DNA of 64,000 nt. It comes from Actinomycetospora succinea (GTDB lineage: Bacteria; Actinomycetota; Actinomycetes; Mycobacteriales; Pseudonocardiaceae). The notes under the pieces are model-generated. The model was not told the origin of the DNA, made no database searches, and was given only the letters and a program-made list of their open reading frames with translations. The position numbers and the translations under genes were made by a program. This document shows positions 1-8,688 of the stretch, piece after piece. The DNA is taken from positions 437,905 through 501,904 of the forward strand of contig NZ_SNYO01000004.1 of assembly GCF_004363095.1 (NCBI RefSeq), written 5' to 3'. Positions within the stretch are counted from its first letter, which is position 1. Every line of letters starts with the position of its first letter.

Positions 1-603
1 GGGTTCACCCGCGGCCGCGACATCCCGACGATGCTGAACGACGGGCTCACCGGCGAGCTGCACCTCGACGGCGTGCGGGTGCCGCCCGAGAACGTGGTGG
101 GGGAGGTCGGCGACGGCTTCGCGCTGGCGATGGCGTGGATCAACTGGCGGCGTCTGTGCCGCGGCGGGATGTGCGCGGGCTGGGGCACCTGGCTGCTCGA
201 GCGGGCGCTGGACCGGGCGCAGCACCGGACCTCGGGCGGCGCGCCGATCGCCGAACTGCAGGCGGTGCAGCACATGCTCGCCGACATGGACGCCGACGTG
301 TACGCGGCGCGCGCGGCGTCCCTGCAGGCCCAGGCGGAGCTCGAGGCGCTGCCCGGCGGCCCCTTCGGCATGCCGCTGCACCCGGACGCGCCGCGGCTCA
401 TGAGCCTGGTCAAGGTGATCAACGACGAGGCGTTCTTCCGCGTCGCCGACCGCGCGGTGCAGGTCCACGGCGGCACCGGCCTGCGTCTCGGCTCCCCCGA
501 GGAGAAGCTGTTCCGCCTCGCCCGCAACCTGCGGATCCCCGCCGGCACGGTGGAGATCCAGCGCAACGCGATCGCGCGCGGGCTCCTGCGCGGCCGGCGA
601 TGA
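1..603 (+). CDS. acyl-CoA dehydrogenase, C-terminal part (5' end outside window)
   Basis: The reading frame is open from base 1, so the start lies upstream and only about 200 C-terminal residues are seen. The region matches the C-terminal half of FAD-dependent acyl-CoA dehydrogenases, which make the alpha,beta double bond in acyl-CoA thioesters. It shows the long helical bundle, the VQVHGGTGL segment near the end and the closing RNLRI.GT.EIQRNAIARG motif that contacts FAD and the neighbouring subunit. Its stop overlaps the ATG of the next gene (ATGA), so the two are probably translated together. The substrate cannot be read from this fragment. Confidence 0.9.
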   Translation, partial: GFTRGRDIPTMLNDGLTGELHLDGVRVPPENVVGEVGDGFALAMAWINWRRLCRGGMCAGWGTWLLERALDRAQHRTSGGAPIAELQAVQHMLADMDADVYAARAASLQAQAELEALPGGPFGMPLHPDAPRLMSLVKVINDEAFFRVADRAVQVHGGTGLRLGSPEEKLFRLARNLRIPAGTVEIQRNAIARGLLRGRR

Positions 604-1127
604 CGCTCGCGGCGGTGACCGGGCGCTTCCAGCCGGTGCACGACCAGCACCTCGAGCTGTTCGCGCTCGCCCTCGCCGCGCACGACCACCTCGTCGTCGC
701 GGTCACCAACCCCGACACGGGCGCCCGCCACGTCGCGTCCACCTCGACCCACCGCCACACCGACGAGGCCAACCCGTTCACCTACTTCGAGCGGACCCGG
801 CTGCTCACGGCCGCGCTCGCCGGCGCCGGGATGGCCGACCGCGCCACCGTCGTCCCCTTCGACCTCACCCGCCCCGCGCTCTGGCCGGAGTACGTGCCGC
901 GCCACGCCGTGCAGTACGTGCGGACGTTCTCGGCGTGGGAGACCGACAAGGCCGGTCGGCTCGCCGACGGCGGCTACGAGGTGGTGGTCGTCGACGGTGA
1001 TCCCGCGACCAAGCTCGACGCGGCGGCGATCCGGGCGGCGTTCCGCGACGACAGCTGGCCCTCGCTCGTCCCGCCCGCCACGGTCCCGGTGCTGCGCGAC
1101 CTGCTGGGTGATCGGGTCTCCCGGTGA
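600..1127 (+). CDS. NMN adenylyltransferase-like nucleotidyltransferase with altered HxGH motif
   Basis: 175 residues in the cytidylyltransferase-like fold. The N-terminus GRFQPVHDQH aligns with the (H/T)xGH signature of NadM-type NMN adenylyltransferases, but the glycine is replaced, giving H-D-Q-H. The family's NPFT..ER segment (residues about 58-65) and a late AAIRAAF helix corresponding to the ISxTxxR region are present. The likely role is adenylyl or cytidylyl transfer to a phosphorylated small molecule, perhaps NMN. The start ATG overlaps the stop of the acyl-CoA dehydrogenase. A phosphoglycerate mutase follows after 34 bases, probably in the same operon. Because of the motif change, NAD synthesis should not be assumed. 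Confidence 0.7.
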   Translation: MTLAAVTGRFQPVHDQHLELFALALAAHDHLVVAVTNPDTGARHVASTSTHRHTDEANPFTYFERTRLLTAALAGAGMADRATVVPFDLTRPALWPEYVPRHAVQYVRTFSAWETDKAGRLADGGYEVVVVDGDPATKLDAAAIRAAFRDDSWPSLVPPATVPVLRDLLGDRVSR

Positions 1128-1161
1128 GGCCAGGGAGACGGAGCGAAGCGGAGCTCGACCC

Positions 1162-2541
1162 ATGAGGCAGCCCGGGTACGGCGAGAACCAGCCGCGGCTC
1201 GACGACGACCGGCTGCCCGTGGTGCTCGTCGTCCTCGACGGCCTGGGTGACCGGCCGGTGCCCGAGCTCGGCGACCGCACGCCCGCCGAGGCCGCGCGCA
1301 CGCCGGTGCTCGACGCCCTCGCCGCGCGCGGGTCGTCGGGCTGGCACCTCCCGTTCGGCTGGGGCCGCGCGCCGTCCTCGGAGCTCGCGCACTGGGCGAT
1401 GTTCGGGTACGCCGACGTACCGTTCCCCGGGCGCGCGGTGCTCGAGGCGCTGGGCGCGGGGATCGAGGTGCCCGCCGACACCGCCGTCACGCACGCGGCG
1501 CTGCGCACGTCGTCGGTGGGTCCCGACGGCCGCGTGTGGATCACGGGCCGCGCCGCGGGGTGGGACGGCGACGACGCGTCCGCGCTGCTCGAGGCCCTCG
1601 TGCCGGTGGCGGAGGCGCACGGCGCGCGGATCGAGGTGCTCGGCGGGCGGGGCGAGGCGCTGCTCGTGCTCAGCGGCCACGACACCGGCGCCGTCACCGA
1701 TTCCGACCCGTTCTTCGAGGACCGCCACCCCTGGCTGCGCGTGCTGGCCTGCGAGGACGCGGCCGCACCGACCGCCGAGGCCCTGACCGCCCTACTGCTC
1801 GAGGCGCGCGCGGTCCTCGTCGAGCACCCCGTCAACGCCGCCCGCCGCGACCGCGACCGGCCGCCGCTGGACGTGCTGACGACGAAGTGGTCGGGGGCGC
1901 GGGGCGCGGTGCCGCGCTTCGCCGACCACGTCGGCATCCCGGGAGCGGCCGTCACGAGCACCCGGCTCTACCGCGGGCTCGGCGCCCTGCTCGGGATGCG
2001 GACCCGCCACCTGCCGCCCTACCTGAACCCCCGCCAGGACCTCGGCACCGAGCTCGAGGACCGCCTCACCGCCGCCCAGGAGCTCCTCGACGAGGGCGCC
2101 GCCTTCGTCCACGTGCACACCAAGGCCACCGACGACGCCGGGCACACCAAGGAGCCGCGCGCGAAGCTCGAGGTGCTCGAGGCCGCCGACCCCGGCCTGG
2201 CCGGGCTGCACGAGCTCGCCCACCGCGCGATCGTCGCGGTCACCGGCGACCACGCGACGCCCTCGACCGGCGGCGTCCTGCACACCGGCGACCCGACACC
2301 GCTGGTCGTCGCGGGCCCGACGGTGCGCACGGACGCGGTCGAGGCGTTCGGCGAGGGCCCGGCGGCGGCCGGCTGGTACGGCGCGCTGCAGGCCCGCGAG
2401 CTGCTGCCGCTGCTGCTCGGGCACGCCAACCGCGCGGCGTTCCTGGGCCACCGCGCGACCCCGCACCCCACCGCGGCGCTGCCCGACGCCCCGGAGGCGA
2501 TGGTGCTCCCGCCGACGCTGCGGGCACGCCGCACGAGCTGA
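1162..2541 (+). CDS. apgM: 2,3-bisphosphoglycerate-independent phosphoglycerate mutase, archaeal type
   Basis: 459 residues of the alkaline-phosphatase superfamily, archaeal iPGM branch (COG3635-like), which interconverts 3- and 2-phosphoglycerate without a bisphosphate cofactor. Visible metal-site motifs are the N-terminal VVLDGLGDRP followed by G.RTPxEAARTPVLD, then DDAGHTKEP in the middle and VTGDHATPS near the C-terminus; these supply the Asp/His ligands of the two-metal site. ATG 1162 was chosen because the family begins just before the DGLGD motif; the open frame upstream runs over the preceding gene. It probably shares a transcript with the nucleotidyltransferase. Other phosphotransferase or phosphatase activities in this superfamily cannot be excluded. 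Confidence 0.85.
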   Translation: MRQPGYGENQPRLDDDRLPVVLVVLDGLGDRPVPELGDRTPAEAARTPVLDALAARGSSGWHLPFGWGRAPSSELAHWAMFGYADVPFPGRAVLEALGAGIEVPADTAVTHAALRTSSVGPDGRVWITGRAAGWDGDDASALLEALVPVAEAHGARIEVLGGRGEALLVLSGHDTGAVTDSDPFFEDRHPWLRVLACEDAAAPTAEALTALLLEARAVLVEHPVNAARRDRDRPPLDVLTTKWSGARGAVPRFADHVGIPGAAVTSTRLYRGLGALLGMRTRHLPPYLNPRQDLGTELEDRLTAAQELLDEGAAFVHVHTKATDDAGHTKEPRAKLEVLEAADPGLAGLHELAHRAIVAVTGDHATPSTGGVLHTGDPTPLVVAGPTVRTDAVEAFGEGPAAAGWYGALQARELLPLLLGHANRAAFLGHRATPHPTAALPDAPEAMVLPPTLRARRTS

Positions 2542-2543
2542 AG

Positions 2544-2612
2544 CGGAGATCAGGGGCGACGCCACGCACGTCGCGGGCGGTCCGAGGTGCGTCACGACGC
2601 TCCTGATCTCCG
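2544..2612 (+). terminator. inverted repeat after apgM, possible terminator
   Basis: CGGAGATCAGG at 2544-2554 is repeated as its exact reverse complement at 2602-2612, an 11-bp stem. The 47-base loop contains further partial complementarity (ACGCAC against GTGCGT). It sits directly after the apgM stop and before gadB, where a factor-assisted terminator or mRNA-stabilising hairpin would be expected. There is no T-run. Confidence 0.45.
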
Positions 2613-2667
2613 GACGCGCGGCCGCGACACGCGTGCCGCAGGCCGGCGATGCACCACGATCGGCTCC

Positions 2668-4068
2668 ATGCCGCCCGAGCACAGCCGCACCCCCTTCGCG
2701 GGCAGCGGCCTCGACGCCGCCGTCGTCCCCACGTTCACCGCCGAGCCGGGCGTGATGCCGGACCACCGGCTGCCCGAGCACGAGCTCGCGCCGGACGTCG
2801 CGCACCAGCTCGTGCGCGACGAGCTGATGCTCGACGGCAACGCGCGGCTCAACCTCGCCACGTTCGTCACGACGTGGATGGAGCCCCACGCGGCGACGCT
2901 GCTGGCCGAGTGCGCCGACAAGAACATGATCGACAAGGACGAGTACCCGCGCACCGCCGAGCTCGAGCAGCGGTGCGTGCGGATGCTCGCCGACCTCTGG
3001 CACGCGCCGCACCCGCGGACGGCGCCGGGCGCGTCGACGGCGGGGTCGAGCGAGGCGTGCATGCTCGCCGGGCTCGCGCTCAAGCGCCGCTGGGCCGCGC
3101 GGGGGAGGACGGGCCGCCCCAACATCGTCATGGGCGGCAACGTGCAGATCTGCTGGGAGAAGTTCGCGAACTACTTCGAGGTCGAGGCCCGCCTCGTACC
3201 GATGAGCGGCGAGCGCTTCCACCTCGACGCCGAGCACGCCCTGGCGCAGGTCGACGAGGACACGATCGGCGTCGTGGCCGTGCTCGGCTCGACCTTCGAC
3301 GGCAGCTACGAGCCGGTCGCCGACATCTGCGCCGCCCTCGACGACCTCGCCGCCCGCGGCGGACCGGACGTGCCCGTGCACGTCGACGGTGCCTCCGGCG
3401 CCATGGTCGCCCCGTTCCTCGACCCGGACCTGGTGTGGGACTTCCGCCTGCCGCGGGTCGCCTCGATCAACACGAGCGGCCACAAGTACGGCCTCGTCTA
3501 CCCGGGGCTGGGCTGGGTGGCCTGGCGCGACGCCGCCGCGCTGCCCGAGGAGCTGGTCTACCGCGTGAACTACCTCGGTTCCGAGATGGCCACGTTCACG
3601 CTCAACTTCTCCCGCCCGGGCGCGCCGGTCGCCGCGCAGTACTACCAGTTCCTGCGCCTGGGCCGGGACGGCTACACGCGCGTGCAGCGGCACTGCCGCG
3701 AGGTCGCGACGAAACTGGCCCTCGGCCTCGAGCGCCTGGGCCCGTTCCGCCTGCTCACCCGCGGCGACGAGCTGCCCGTGTTCGCGGCGACGCTGCAGCC
3801 CGACGTCACGGCGTATTCGGTCTTCGACGTCTCCGCCGGCCTGCGCGAGCACGGCTGGCAGGTCCCGGCCTACACGTTCCCGGCCGACCGCACCGACCTC
3901 GCGGTGCTGCGGTTCGTGGTGCGCAACGGCATGACGCACAGCCTCGCCGACCTCCTGCTCGACGACGTCCGCCGCGTGCTCGACCGGCTCGGGCGTCAGG
4001 ACCGGCCCCAGCGCGACGCCGCCCACGACTCGTCGTTCAGCCACACCGGCGCGCCGGCGCGCCCCTGA
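2668..4068 (+). CDS. gadB: glutamate decarboxylase (PLP-dependent)
   Basis: 466 residues, the usual family length. It decarboxylates L-glutamate to GABA and CO2 using pyridoxal phosphate, consuming a proton. The PLP-lysine motif is seen as SINTSGHKYG (Lys about residue 275), with the cofactor-binding segment STAGSSEACMLAG around residue 130 and VHVDGASG before the lysine. ATG 2668 fits the family N-terminus and is preceded at 7 bases by a possible minus-10 (CACGAT), suggesting leaderless translation. No glutamate/GABA antiporter is adjacent, so a link to acid resistance is not supported; GABA-shunt supply is equally possible. Confidence 0.93.
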   Translation: MPPEHSRTPFAGSGLDAAVVPTFTAEPGVMPDHRLPEHELAPDVAHQLVRDELMLDGNARLNLATFVTTWMEPHAATLLAECADKNMIDKDEYPRTAELEQRCVRMLADLWHAPHPRTAPGASTAGSSEACMLAGLALKRRWAARGRTGRPNIVMGGNVQICWEKFANYFEVEARLVPMSGERFHLDAEHALAQVDEDTIGVVAVLGSTFDGSYEPVADICAALDDLAARGGPDVPVHVDGASGAMVAPFLDPDLVWDFRLPRVASINTSGHKYGLVYPGLGWVAWRDAAALPEELVYRVNYLGSEMATFTLNFSRPGAPVAAQYYQFLRLGRDGYTRVQRHCREVATKLALGLERLGPFRLLTRGDELPVFAATLQPDVTAYSVFDVSAGLREHGWQVPAYTFPADRTDLAVLRFVVRNGMTHSLADLLLDDVRRVLDRLGRQDRPQRDAAHDSSFSHTGAPARP

Positions 4069-4150
4069 ATCCGGTCGGTCTCGGACAAGCCGACGAGCCC
4101 CACGGGATGAGACAGTCGGGGGAGACCGCGACCGGAGGGGAGGTCTCTCG

Positions 4151-4591
4151 ATGACCGTCCCGTCCGTCACGCCCTGTCGCGGCAGCACGTACGCGCCGGG
4201 CACGACCGTCGCCGACGCGATGCTGCGCCGGCCGAAGGTGTGCGAGCCGTCGACCACCGTCGGGCAGGCGCGCGCGATGTTCGCCGACGACCACGTCCAC
4301 GCCGTGCTCGTCGTCGCCGACGACGTGCTGCTCGCCGTCGTCGAGCGTGCGGACCTCGAGGGCGCGCCGGACCACGCGCCGGCGGGGGAGCGGGGGCGGC
4401 TGCTCGGCCGCGTCGTGGGCCCGGACGCCGACCTGCACGAGACCTGGCACGCGATGACCGGCCGGCGCCTCGCCGTGGTCGACACCCAGGGCCGGCTGCT
4501 CGGACTGCTCTGCCTCAAGCGCCACGGCCGCGGGTTCTGCTCGCTGGAGGACGTCGCGGCGCGCGAGCGGGAACGGCGCCTGGCCGGCTGA
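4151..4591 (+). CDS. CBS domain-containing protein
   Basis: 146 residues carrying two short CBS motifs. The first spans about residues 22-70 (MLRRPKVCEPSTTVGQARAMF.DDHVHAVLVVADD) and the second about residues 80-130 (GRVVGPDADLHETWHAM..RRLAVVDTQGRLLGLL). CBS pairs bind adenosyl ligands and usually regulate partner proteins; no catalytic domain is attached. A purine-rich Shine-Dalgarno (GGAGGGGAGG) precedes ATG 4151. It stands alone between gadB and an acyl-CoA dehydrogenase, so its partner is not evident. Confidence 0.8.
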   Translation: MTVPSVTPCRGSTYAPGTTVADAMLRRPKVCEPSTTVGQARAMFADDHVHAVLVVADDVLLAVVERADLEGAPDHAPAGERGRLLGRVVGPDADLHETWHAMTGRRLAVVDTQGRLLGLLCLKRHGRGFCSLEDVAARERERRLAG

Positions 4592-4630
4592 GGCGTGTCG
4601 GCCGGGGCCGCGCCCCGTAGCTTGACGCCC

Positions 4631-5797
4631 GTGGACTTCCGCGAACCCGAGGACCACCGGCTCGTCCGCGAGGCCGTCCGCGACCTCTGCGCGCGCTTCG
4701 ACGACGACTACTGGGCGGAGTGCGAGCGCACCCACACGTTTCCGTGGGCGTTCTACGACGCCATGGCCGCGGGGGGCTGGGTCGGCATCGCGATCCCCGA
4801 GCAGTACGGGGGCGGCGGGCAGGGCATCGCGGTCGCCGCGATCGTGCTCGAGGAGGTCGCCGCGTCGGGCGCGTGCATGAACGGCGCGAGCGCGATCCAC
4901 ATGTCGATCTTCGGGATGCATCCCGTCGTGCTGCACGGCAGCGAGGAGATGCGCGAGCGCTACCTGCCGCGCGTCGCGATCGGCGACCTGCACGTCGCGT
5001 TCGGCGTCACCGAGCCCGACGCGGGCCTCGACACCACCGCGATCACGACGCGCGCGGTGCGCGACGGAGACGGCTTCCGCGTCTACGGCCGCAAGGTGTG
5101 GACGTCGAAGGCGCTCGAGTCGGAGAAGGTGCTCCTGCTGGTGCGCACGACGGCGCTCGGCGAGGTCGCGAAGCGCACCGACGGCCTGAGCCTGCTGCTC
5201 GCCGACCTCCGCGACCCGGCGGTGACGATCACCCCGATCCCCAAGATGGGGCGCAACGCCGTCGCGTCGTGCGAGGTGGCCTACGACGGGCTCGCCGTGT
5301 CGGGCGACGACCTCGTCGGCGAGGAGGGCCGCGGGTTCCGCTACCTGCTCGACGGCCTCAACGCCGAGCGCGTGCTCATCGCCGCCGAGGCGCTGGGCAC
5401 CGGGCGGGCGGCGCTGCGCCGCGCGGTCGCCTACGCGAAGGAGCGCCGCGTCTTCGGGCGCAGCATCGGCGCCAACCAGGCCGTCGCCCACCCGCTGGCC
5501 GAGGCGCACGCGCGGCTGCACGCCGCGTCGCTCGTCGTCGCGGAGGCCGCGTGGACCGTCGATCGCGGCGACCCGGCGGGCGAGGCGGCGAACAGCGCCA
5601 AGTTCGTCGCCGCCGAGGCCGGGTTCTTCGCCGCCGACACCGCGGTGCAGACGCACGGCGGCTTCGGCTACGCCGAGGAGTTCCACGTGGAGCGCTACTT
5701 CCGCGAGGCCCGCCTGCAGCGCCTCGCCCCGCTGCCCCAGGCGATGGCGCTGAACTACCTGGCGCAGTCGGTGCTCGGGCTCGAGCGTTCCTATTGA
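4631..5797 (+). CDS. acyl-CoA dehydrogenase
   Basis: 388 residues, a full-length FAD-dependent acyl-CoA dehydrogenase. In order it shows the N-terminal helical domain, the beta-domain motif FGVTEPDAGLDTTAITT (about residues 125-141), the WTSKA segment and the C-terminal helices ending in THGGFGYAEEFHVERYFREARL, where family members carry the FAD/active-site loop. GTG 4631 was chosen because a TAGCTT box lies 7 bases upstream (4618-4623), the leaderless pattern repeated across this window. An alternative GTG exists at 4595. Its stop overlaps the ATG of the CoA-transferase, so the pair likely acts on the same acyl-CoA. Confidence 0.92.
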   Translation: MDFREPEDHRLVREAVRDLCARFDDDYWAECERTHTFPWAFYDAMAAGGWVGIAIPEQYGGGGQGIAVAAIVLEEVAASGACMNGASAIHMSIFGMHPVVLHGSEEMRERYLPRVAIGDLHVAFGVTEPDAGLDTTAITTRAVRDGDGFRVYGRKVWTSKALESEKVLLLVRTTALGEVAKRTDGLSLLLADLRDPAVTITPIPKMGRNAVASCEVAYDGLAVSGDDLVGEEGRGFRYLLDGLNAERVLIAAEALGTGRAALRRAVAYAKERRVFGRSIGANQAVAHPLAEAHARLHAASLVVAEAAWTVDRGDPAGEAANSAKFVAAEAGFFAADTAVQTHGGFGYAEEFHVERYFREARLQRLAPLPQAMALNYLAQSVLGLERSY

Positions 5798-6987
5798 TGG
5801 ACCTCGGCCGGTACCTGGATCCCGGCGACGGCGTCTGGTGGGGCCAGGCCGGCGCGGAGGCGACGCCGCTGGTGGACGCGCTGCTGGAGACGCTGCCGGA
5901 TGGGGGTGTGCCGGTGCGCGCGTTCTGCGGGCTGACGGTCAACCCGCGCCTGCGCACGCCGCCCGCCGGGCTCGCGCTCCGCTCGTACGGCGCGCTGGGC
6001 GAGCTGCGCGCGTCGCCGGGACTCGACGTCGTCCCGGCGCACTACTCCGCCCTGCCACGCCTGTTCGCCGAGGGCCTGCTGCCCACCGACGTCGGCCTGG
6101 TGCAGGTGTCCCCGCCCGCCCCCGACGGCACGTGCTCGCTCGGGATCGGCGCCGACTACGCCGCCGACGCCGTGCCCCACACCCGCGTGCTGCTCGGCGA
6201 GGTCAACCACCGGATGCCGCGCACCGCGGGTACGCCCGGCATCCCGCTCGAGCGGTTCGCGGCGACGGTGGAGACCGACCGGCCGCTCGCCCCGGTGCCC
6301 GACCGCGCGCCGGACGCCGTCGACGCGGCCATCGCCGGGCACGTCGCGGGCCTCGTCGAGGACGGCGACACCGTGCAGATCGGCGTCGGCGCCCTGCCCA
6401 CCGCGATCCTCGCCGGCCTCGCCGGGCACTCCGACCTCGGCTTCCACGCCGGCATGCTCACCACGGGCGTGCTCCGCCTCGTCGCGCAGGGCGTCATCAC
6501 CGGCGCGCGCAAGGAGATCGACCCCGGACTGCTGGTCACCGGCACCGCGATCGGCGGCGAGGAGCTCTACGCGCGAGTCCCGGACCTGCCCGTGCTCTTC
6601 CGCCCCGCGAGCTACACCCACGACCCCGGCGTCCTCGCGCGGCTGCGCCGCCTCGTCGCGATCAACTCGGCGCTCGAGGTCGACCTCACCGGACAGGTCG
6701 GCGCGGAGTCGGTCGGCGGGCGCCGTCTCGGCGCCATCGGGGGACAGGCCGACTTCTCCGGCGCCGCCGCCCGCACCGGCGCGCGCTCGATCATCGCCGT
6801 CCGCGCGGTCGTCGGCGGGCGCTCGACGATCGTGGCGTCCCTGTCGGGCCCGGTGACCACCGCGCGAGGCGACGTCGACGCCGTCGTCACCGAGCACGGC
6901 GTCGCCCACCTGCGCGGATGCCCCGAGAGCGAGCGCGCGCGCCGGCTGCGGGCGATCGCCGCGCCGGAGCACCGCGAGGATCTCTAG
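5797..6987 (+). CDS. acetyl-CoA hydrolase / 4-hydroxybutyrate CoA-transferase family protein
   Basis: 396 residues of the family that moves CoA between acetyl-CoA and another acid, or hydrolyses the thioester. Features include VQVSPPAPDGTCSLG (about residue 105), the EVNHRMPRT segment, QIGVGALPTAIL around residue 195, and the C-terminal VTEHGVAHLRG signature. ATG 5797 shares one base with the stop of the acyl-CoA dehydrogenase, and its 3' end overlaps the convergent enoyl-CoA hydratase by 4 bases. Together they suggest fatty- or organic-acid CoA metabolism; the acceptor acid is unknown. Confidence 0.85.
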   Translation: MDLGRYLDPGDGVWWGQAGAEATPLVDALLETLPDGGVPVRAFCGLTVNPRLRTPPAGLALRSYGALGELRASPGLDVVPAHYSALPRLFAEGLLPTDVGLVQVSPPAPDGTCSLGIGADYAADAVPHTRVLLGEVNHRMPRTAGTPGIPLERFAATVETDRPLAPVPDRAPDAVDAAIAGHVAGLVEDGDTVQIGVGALPTAILAGLAGHSDLGFHAGMLTTGVLRLVAQGVITGARKEIDPGLLVTGTAIGGEELYARVPDLPVLFRPASYTHDPGVLARLRRLVAINSALEVDLTGQVGAESVGGRRLGAIGGQADFSGAAARTGARSIIAVRAVVGGRSTIVASLSGPVTTARGDVDAVVTEHGVAHLRGCPESERARRLRAIAAPEHREDL

Positions 6988-7799
6988 CGCCCGGGGAACA
7001 CCGGCGCGCGCTTCGCGAGGAACGCCGACACGCCCTCGACGCGGTCCTCGCTGTCGATCACTTGGGCGACCGCGGCGTCGGTGTCGGCCCACCCCTGCGC
7101 GTCGGCGTCGCGCAGCGCGGCGTCGAGGGCGGCGAGGGTGGCCCGCACGGCCACGGGGGATCGGGCGGCGACCCGCTCGGCGAGCTCGAGGGCGCGCTCC
7201 TGCGCCTCGCCGGGCTCGACGAGGTCGGTGACGAGCCCCAGCTCGTACGCCCGCTCGGCGGAGATCGGGTCGCCGGTGAGCAGCATCCGGCGCGCCACGG
7301 TGGGGGGCAGGGCGCGCGGCCCCCGGAAGAGCGCCCCGCAGTTCGCGACCAGCCCGAGCCCCACCTCCGGGAGCCCGAACCGCGCGGTGCGCGACGCGAC
7401 GACGACGTCGCACGCGAGCACGATCTCGAACCCGCCGCCGAACGCGATCCCCTCGACGGCGGCGACCAGCGGCGTCGTGCGCTGCCGGGCGACCACCCCG
7501 TAGTTGCCGCCCCGCGGCGTCGGCGCGCCGGGACCCACCGCGATGTCGGTGCCCGCGCAGAAGACGTCCGGTCCACCGGTGAGCACGCCGCAGCGCAGCT
7601 CGGGGTCGTCGTCGAGGGAGTCCAGCGCGCGGTCGAGGGCGGTCGTCATCGGCAGGTCGATGGCGTTGCGCTTGTCGGCGCGTGTCATGGACACCGCGAG
7701 GACGTGCCCCCGGCGCTCGGTCCGGACGCGGGCGGCGATCTCGTCCTCGGTGGGCGCCGGCGGGTCCGGCCACAGACGAACGGGTTGCTGGGCGGTCAT
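6984..7799 (-). CDS. enoyl-CoA hydratase/isomerase (crotonase) family protein
   Basis: 271 residues of the crotonase superfamily, typically hydrating 2-enoyl-CoA in beta-oxidation. Oxyanion-hole elements are seen at DKRNAID (about residue 42) and VEGIAFGGGFEIVLACD (about residues 115-131). The usual first catalytic glutamate position carries EVGLGLVANCG rather than the textbook E.xGllP motif, so the exact reaction is open. About 30 extra residues precede the fold. It is transcribed toward the CoA-transferase and overlaps it by 4 bases. Confidence 0.87.
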   Translation of the reverse strand: MTAQQPVRLWPDPPAPTEDEIAARVRTERRGHVLAVSMTRADKRNAIDLPMTTALDRALDSLDDDPELRCGVLTGGPDVFCAGTDIAVGPGAPTPRGGNYGVVARQRTTPLVAAVEGIAFGGGFEIVLACDVVVASRTARFGLPEVGLGLVANCGALFRGPRALPPTVARRMLLTGDPISAERAYELGLVTDLVEPGEAQERALELAERVAARSPVAVRATLAALDAALRDADAQGWADTDAAVAQVIDSEDRVEGVSAFLAKRAPVFPGR

Positions 7800-7878
7800 G
7801 TCTCAATCCTGGACGGTTCACGAAACCGACGTCCGCCCGTGCCTAGTGTTCGGCGCGAACCGACGGAGGGAGTTGCCA

Positions 7879-8067
7879 GTGTCGACAGCGGTGGCGAACG
7901 ATCGGGCGGCGCTCGCGCGCTACGTCGTCGAGCGGTACGCGGCGGGCGCGAGCCTCATGCGTCTGGCCGAGGACACCGGCCGCAGCTTCGGCCACGTCCG
8001 TCGTCTGCTGCTCGACGCGGGCGTCACCCTGCGGCCCCGCGGCGGGAGCCGTCCCCGGACGACCTGA
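7879..8067 (+). CDS. small helix-turn-helix protein
   Basis: 62 residues, almost entirely one helix-turn-helix: RYVVERYAAGASLMRLAEDTGRSFGHVRRLLLDAGV, followed by a basic tail. This is the single-domain HTH type seen in many actinobacteria; targets are unknown. GTG 7879 has a good ribosome site (GGAGGGAG) 6-7 bases upstream and a TAGTGT box at 7844-7849. The last 44 bases overlap the convergent membrane-protein gene. Confidence 0.75.
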   Translation: MSTAVANDRAALARYVVERYAAGASLMRLAEDTGRSFGHVRRLLLDAGVTLRPRGGSRPRTT

Positions 8068-8566
8068 GCACCACCAGCGAGCGCAGCACGATCACGACCG
8101 CGCCGACGAGCACCGCGGCCATCGGCAGCTCGAGCAGCACCGCCGACAGCGCGCTGACCACCACGTCGGAGCGCTGCGCGGTCGTCGTGTCGAACCACGC
8201 GTCGCACACCAGCAGGGTCGCCGTGACCAGCGCGGGGAACACCAGGGCCGGGCGGGCGCGCCACGCCATCCAGGCGGTGGCGGCCAGCCCGACCACGAGC
8301 GCGACGTCGAACCCGACCCACGCGAGCGTCCAGTGCCGCGCCTCGTAGCGGTGGGGCAGCGTCGCGGCGAGGATCCCGATCCACGGTACGAGCACCAGCG
8401 ACCCGACCGCCGCGACGAGCAGGAAGCGGCGACGTCGTCGCCCGGCCGGGAGCACCGGCGGCGAGATGCCGGTCGCGACGAGGCGCCGGACGAGGTCCTC
8501 GCGCTCCTCGGGCGACAGGCGTGCGAGCTCGTCGTCGGTCCAGCGCGGCACCGTGCCCCCGTCCAT
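8024..8566 (-). CDS. integral membrane protein, unknown function
   Basis: 180 residues. A soluble acidic N-terminus of about 45 residues contains RWTDDELARLSPEEREDLVRRL. Four hydrophobic segments follow at roughly residues 47-68, 82-101, 106-123 and 138-162, with an Arg/Ser-rich tail. No enzymatic motif is seen. Its 3' end overlaps the small HTH gene on the other strand. Confidence 0.7.
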   Translation of the reverse strand: MDGGTVPRWTDDELARLSPEEREDLVRRLVATGISPPVLPAGRRRRRFLLVAAVGSLVLVPWIGILAATLPHRYEARHWTLAWVGFDVALVVGLAATAWMAWRARPALVFPALVTATLLVCDAWFDTTTAQRSDVVVSALSAVLLELPMAAVLVGAVVIVLRSLVVLRSSGDGSRRGAAG

Positions 8567-8688
8567 CGCGGCAGTCTGCCGCGTGGTGGGTCACCGCGGC
8601 CATGGCCGAGGGAGTCGGCCGAGAAGGACTGAACCGATCGATTCCCCGGTCCGTGTCAGGGGGTGACGCCGACCGGGAGGACGCCACC

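Noticed and set aside
6984..7003. Overlap of CoA-transferase and enoyl-CoA hydratase ends considered as a frameshift
   Set aside because: Both proteins have complete C-termini; a 4-base convergent overlap is common in this window (also at 19598-19601).
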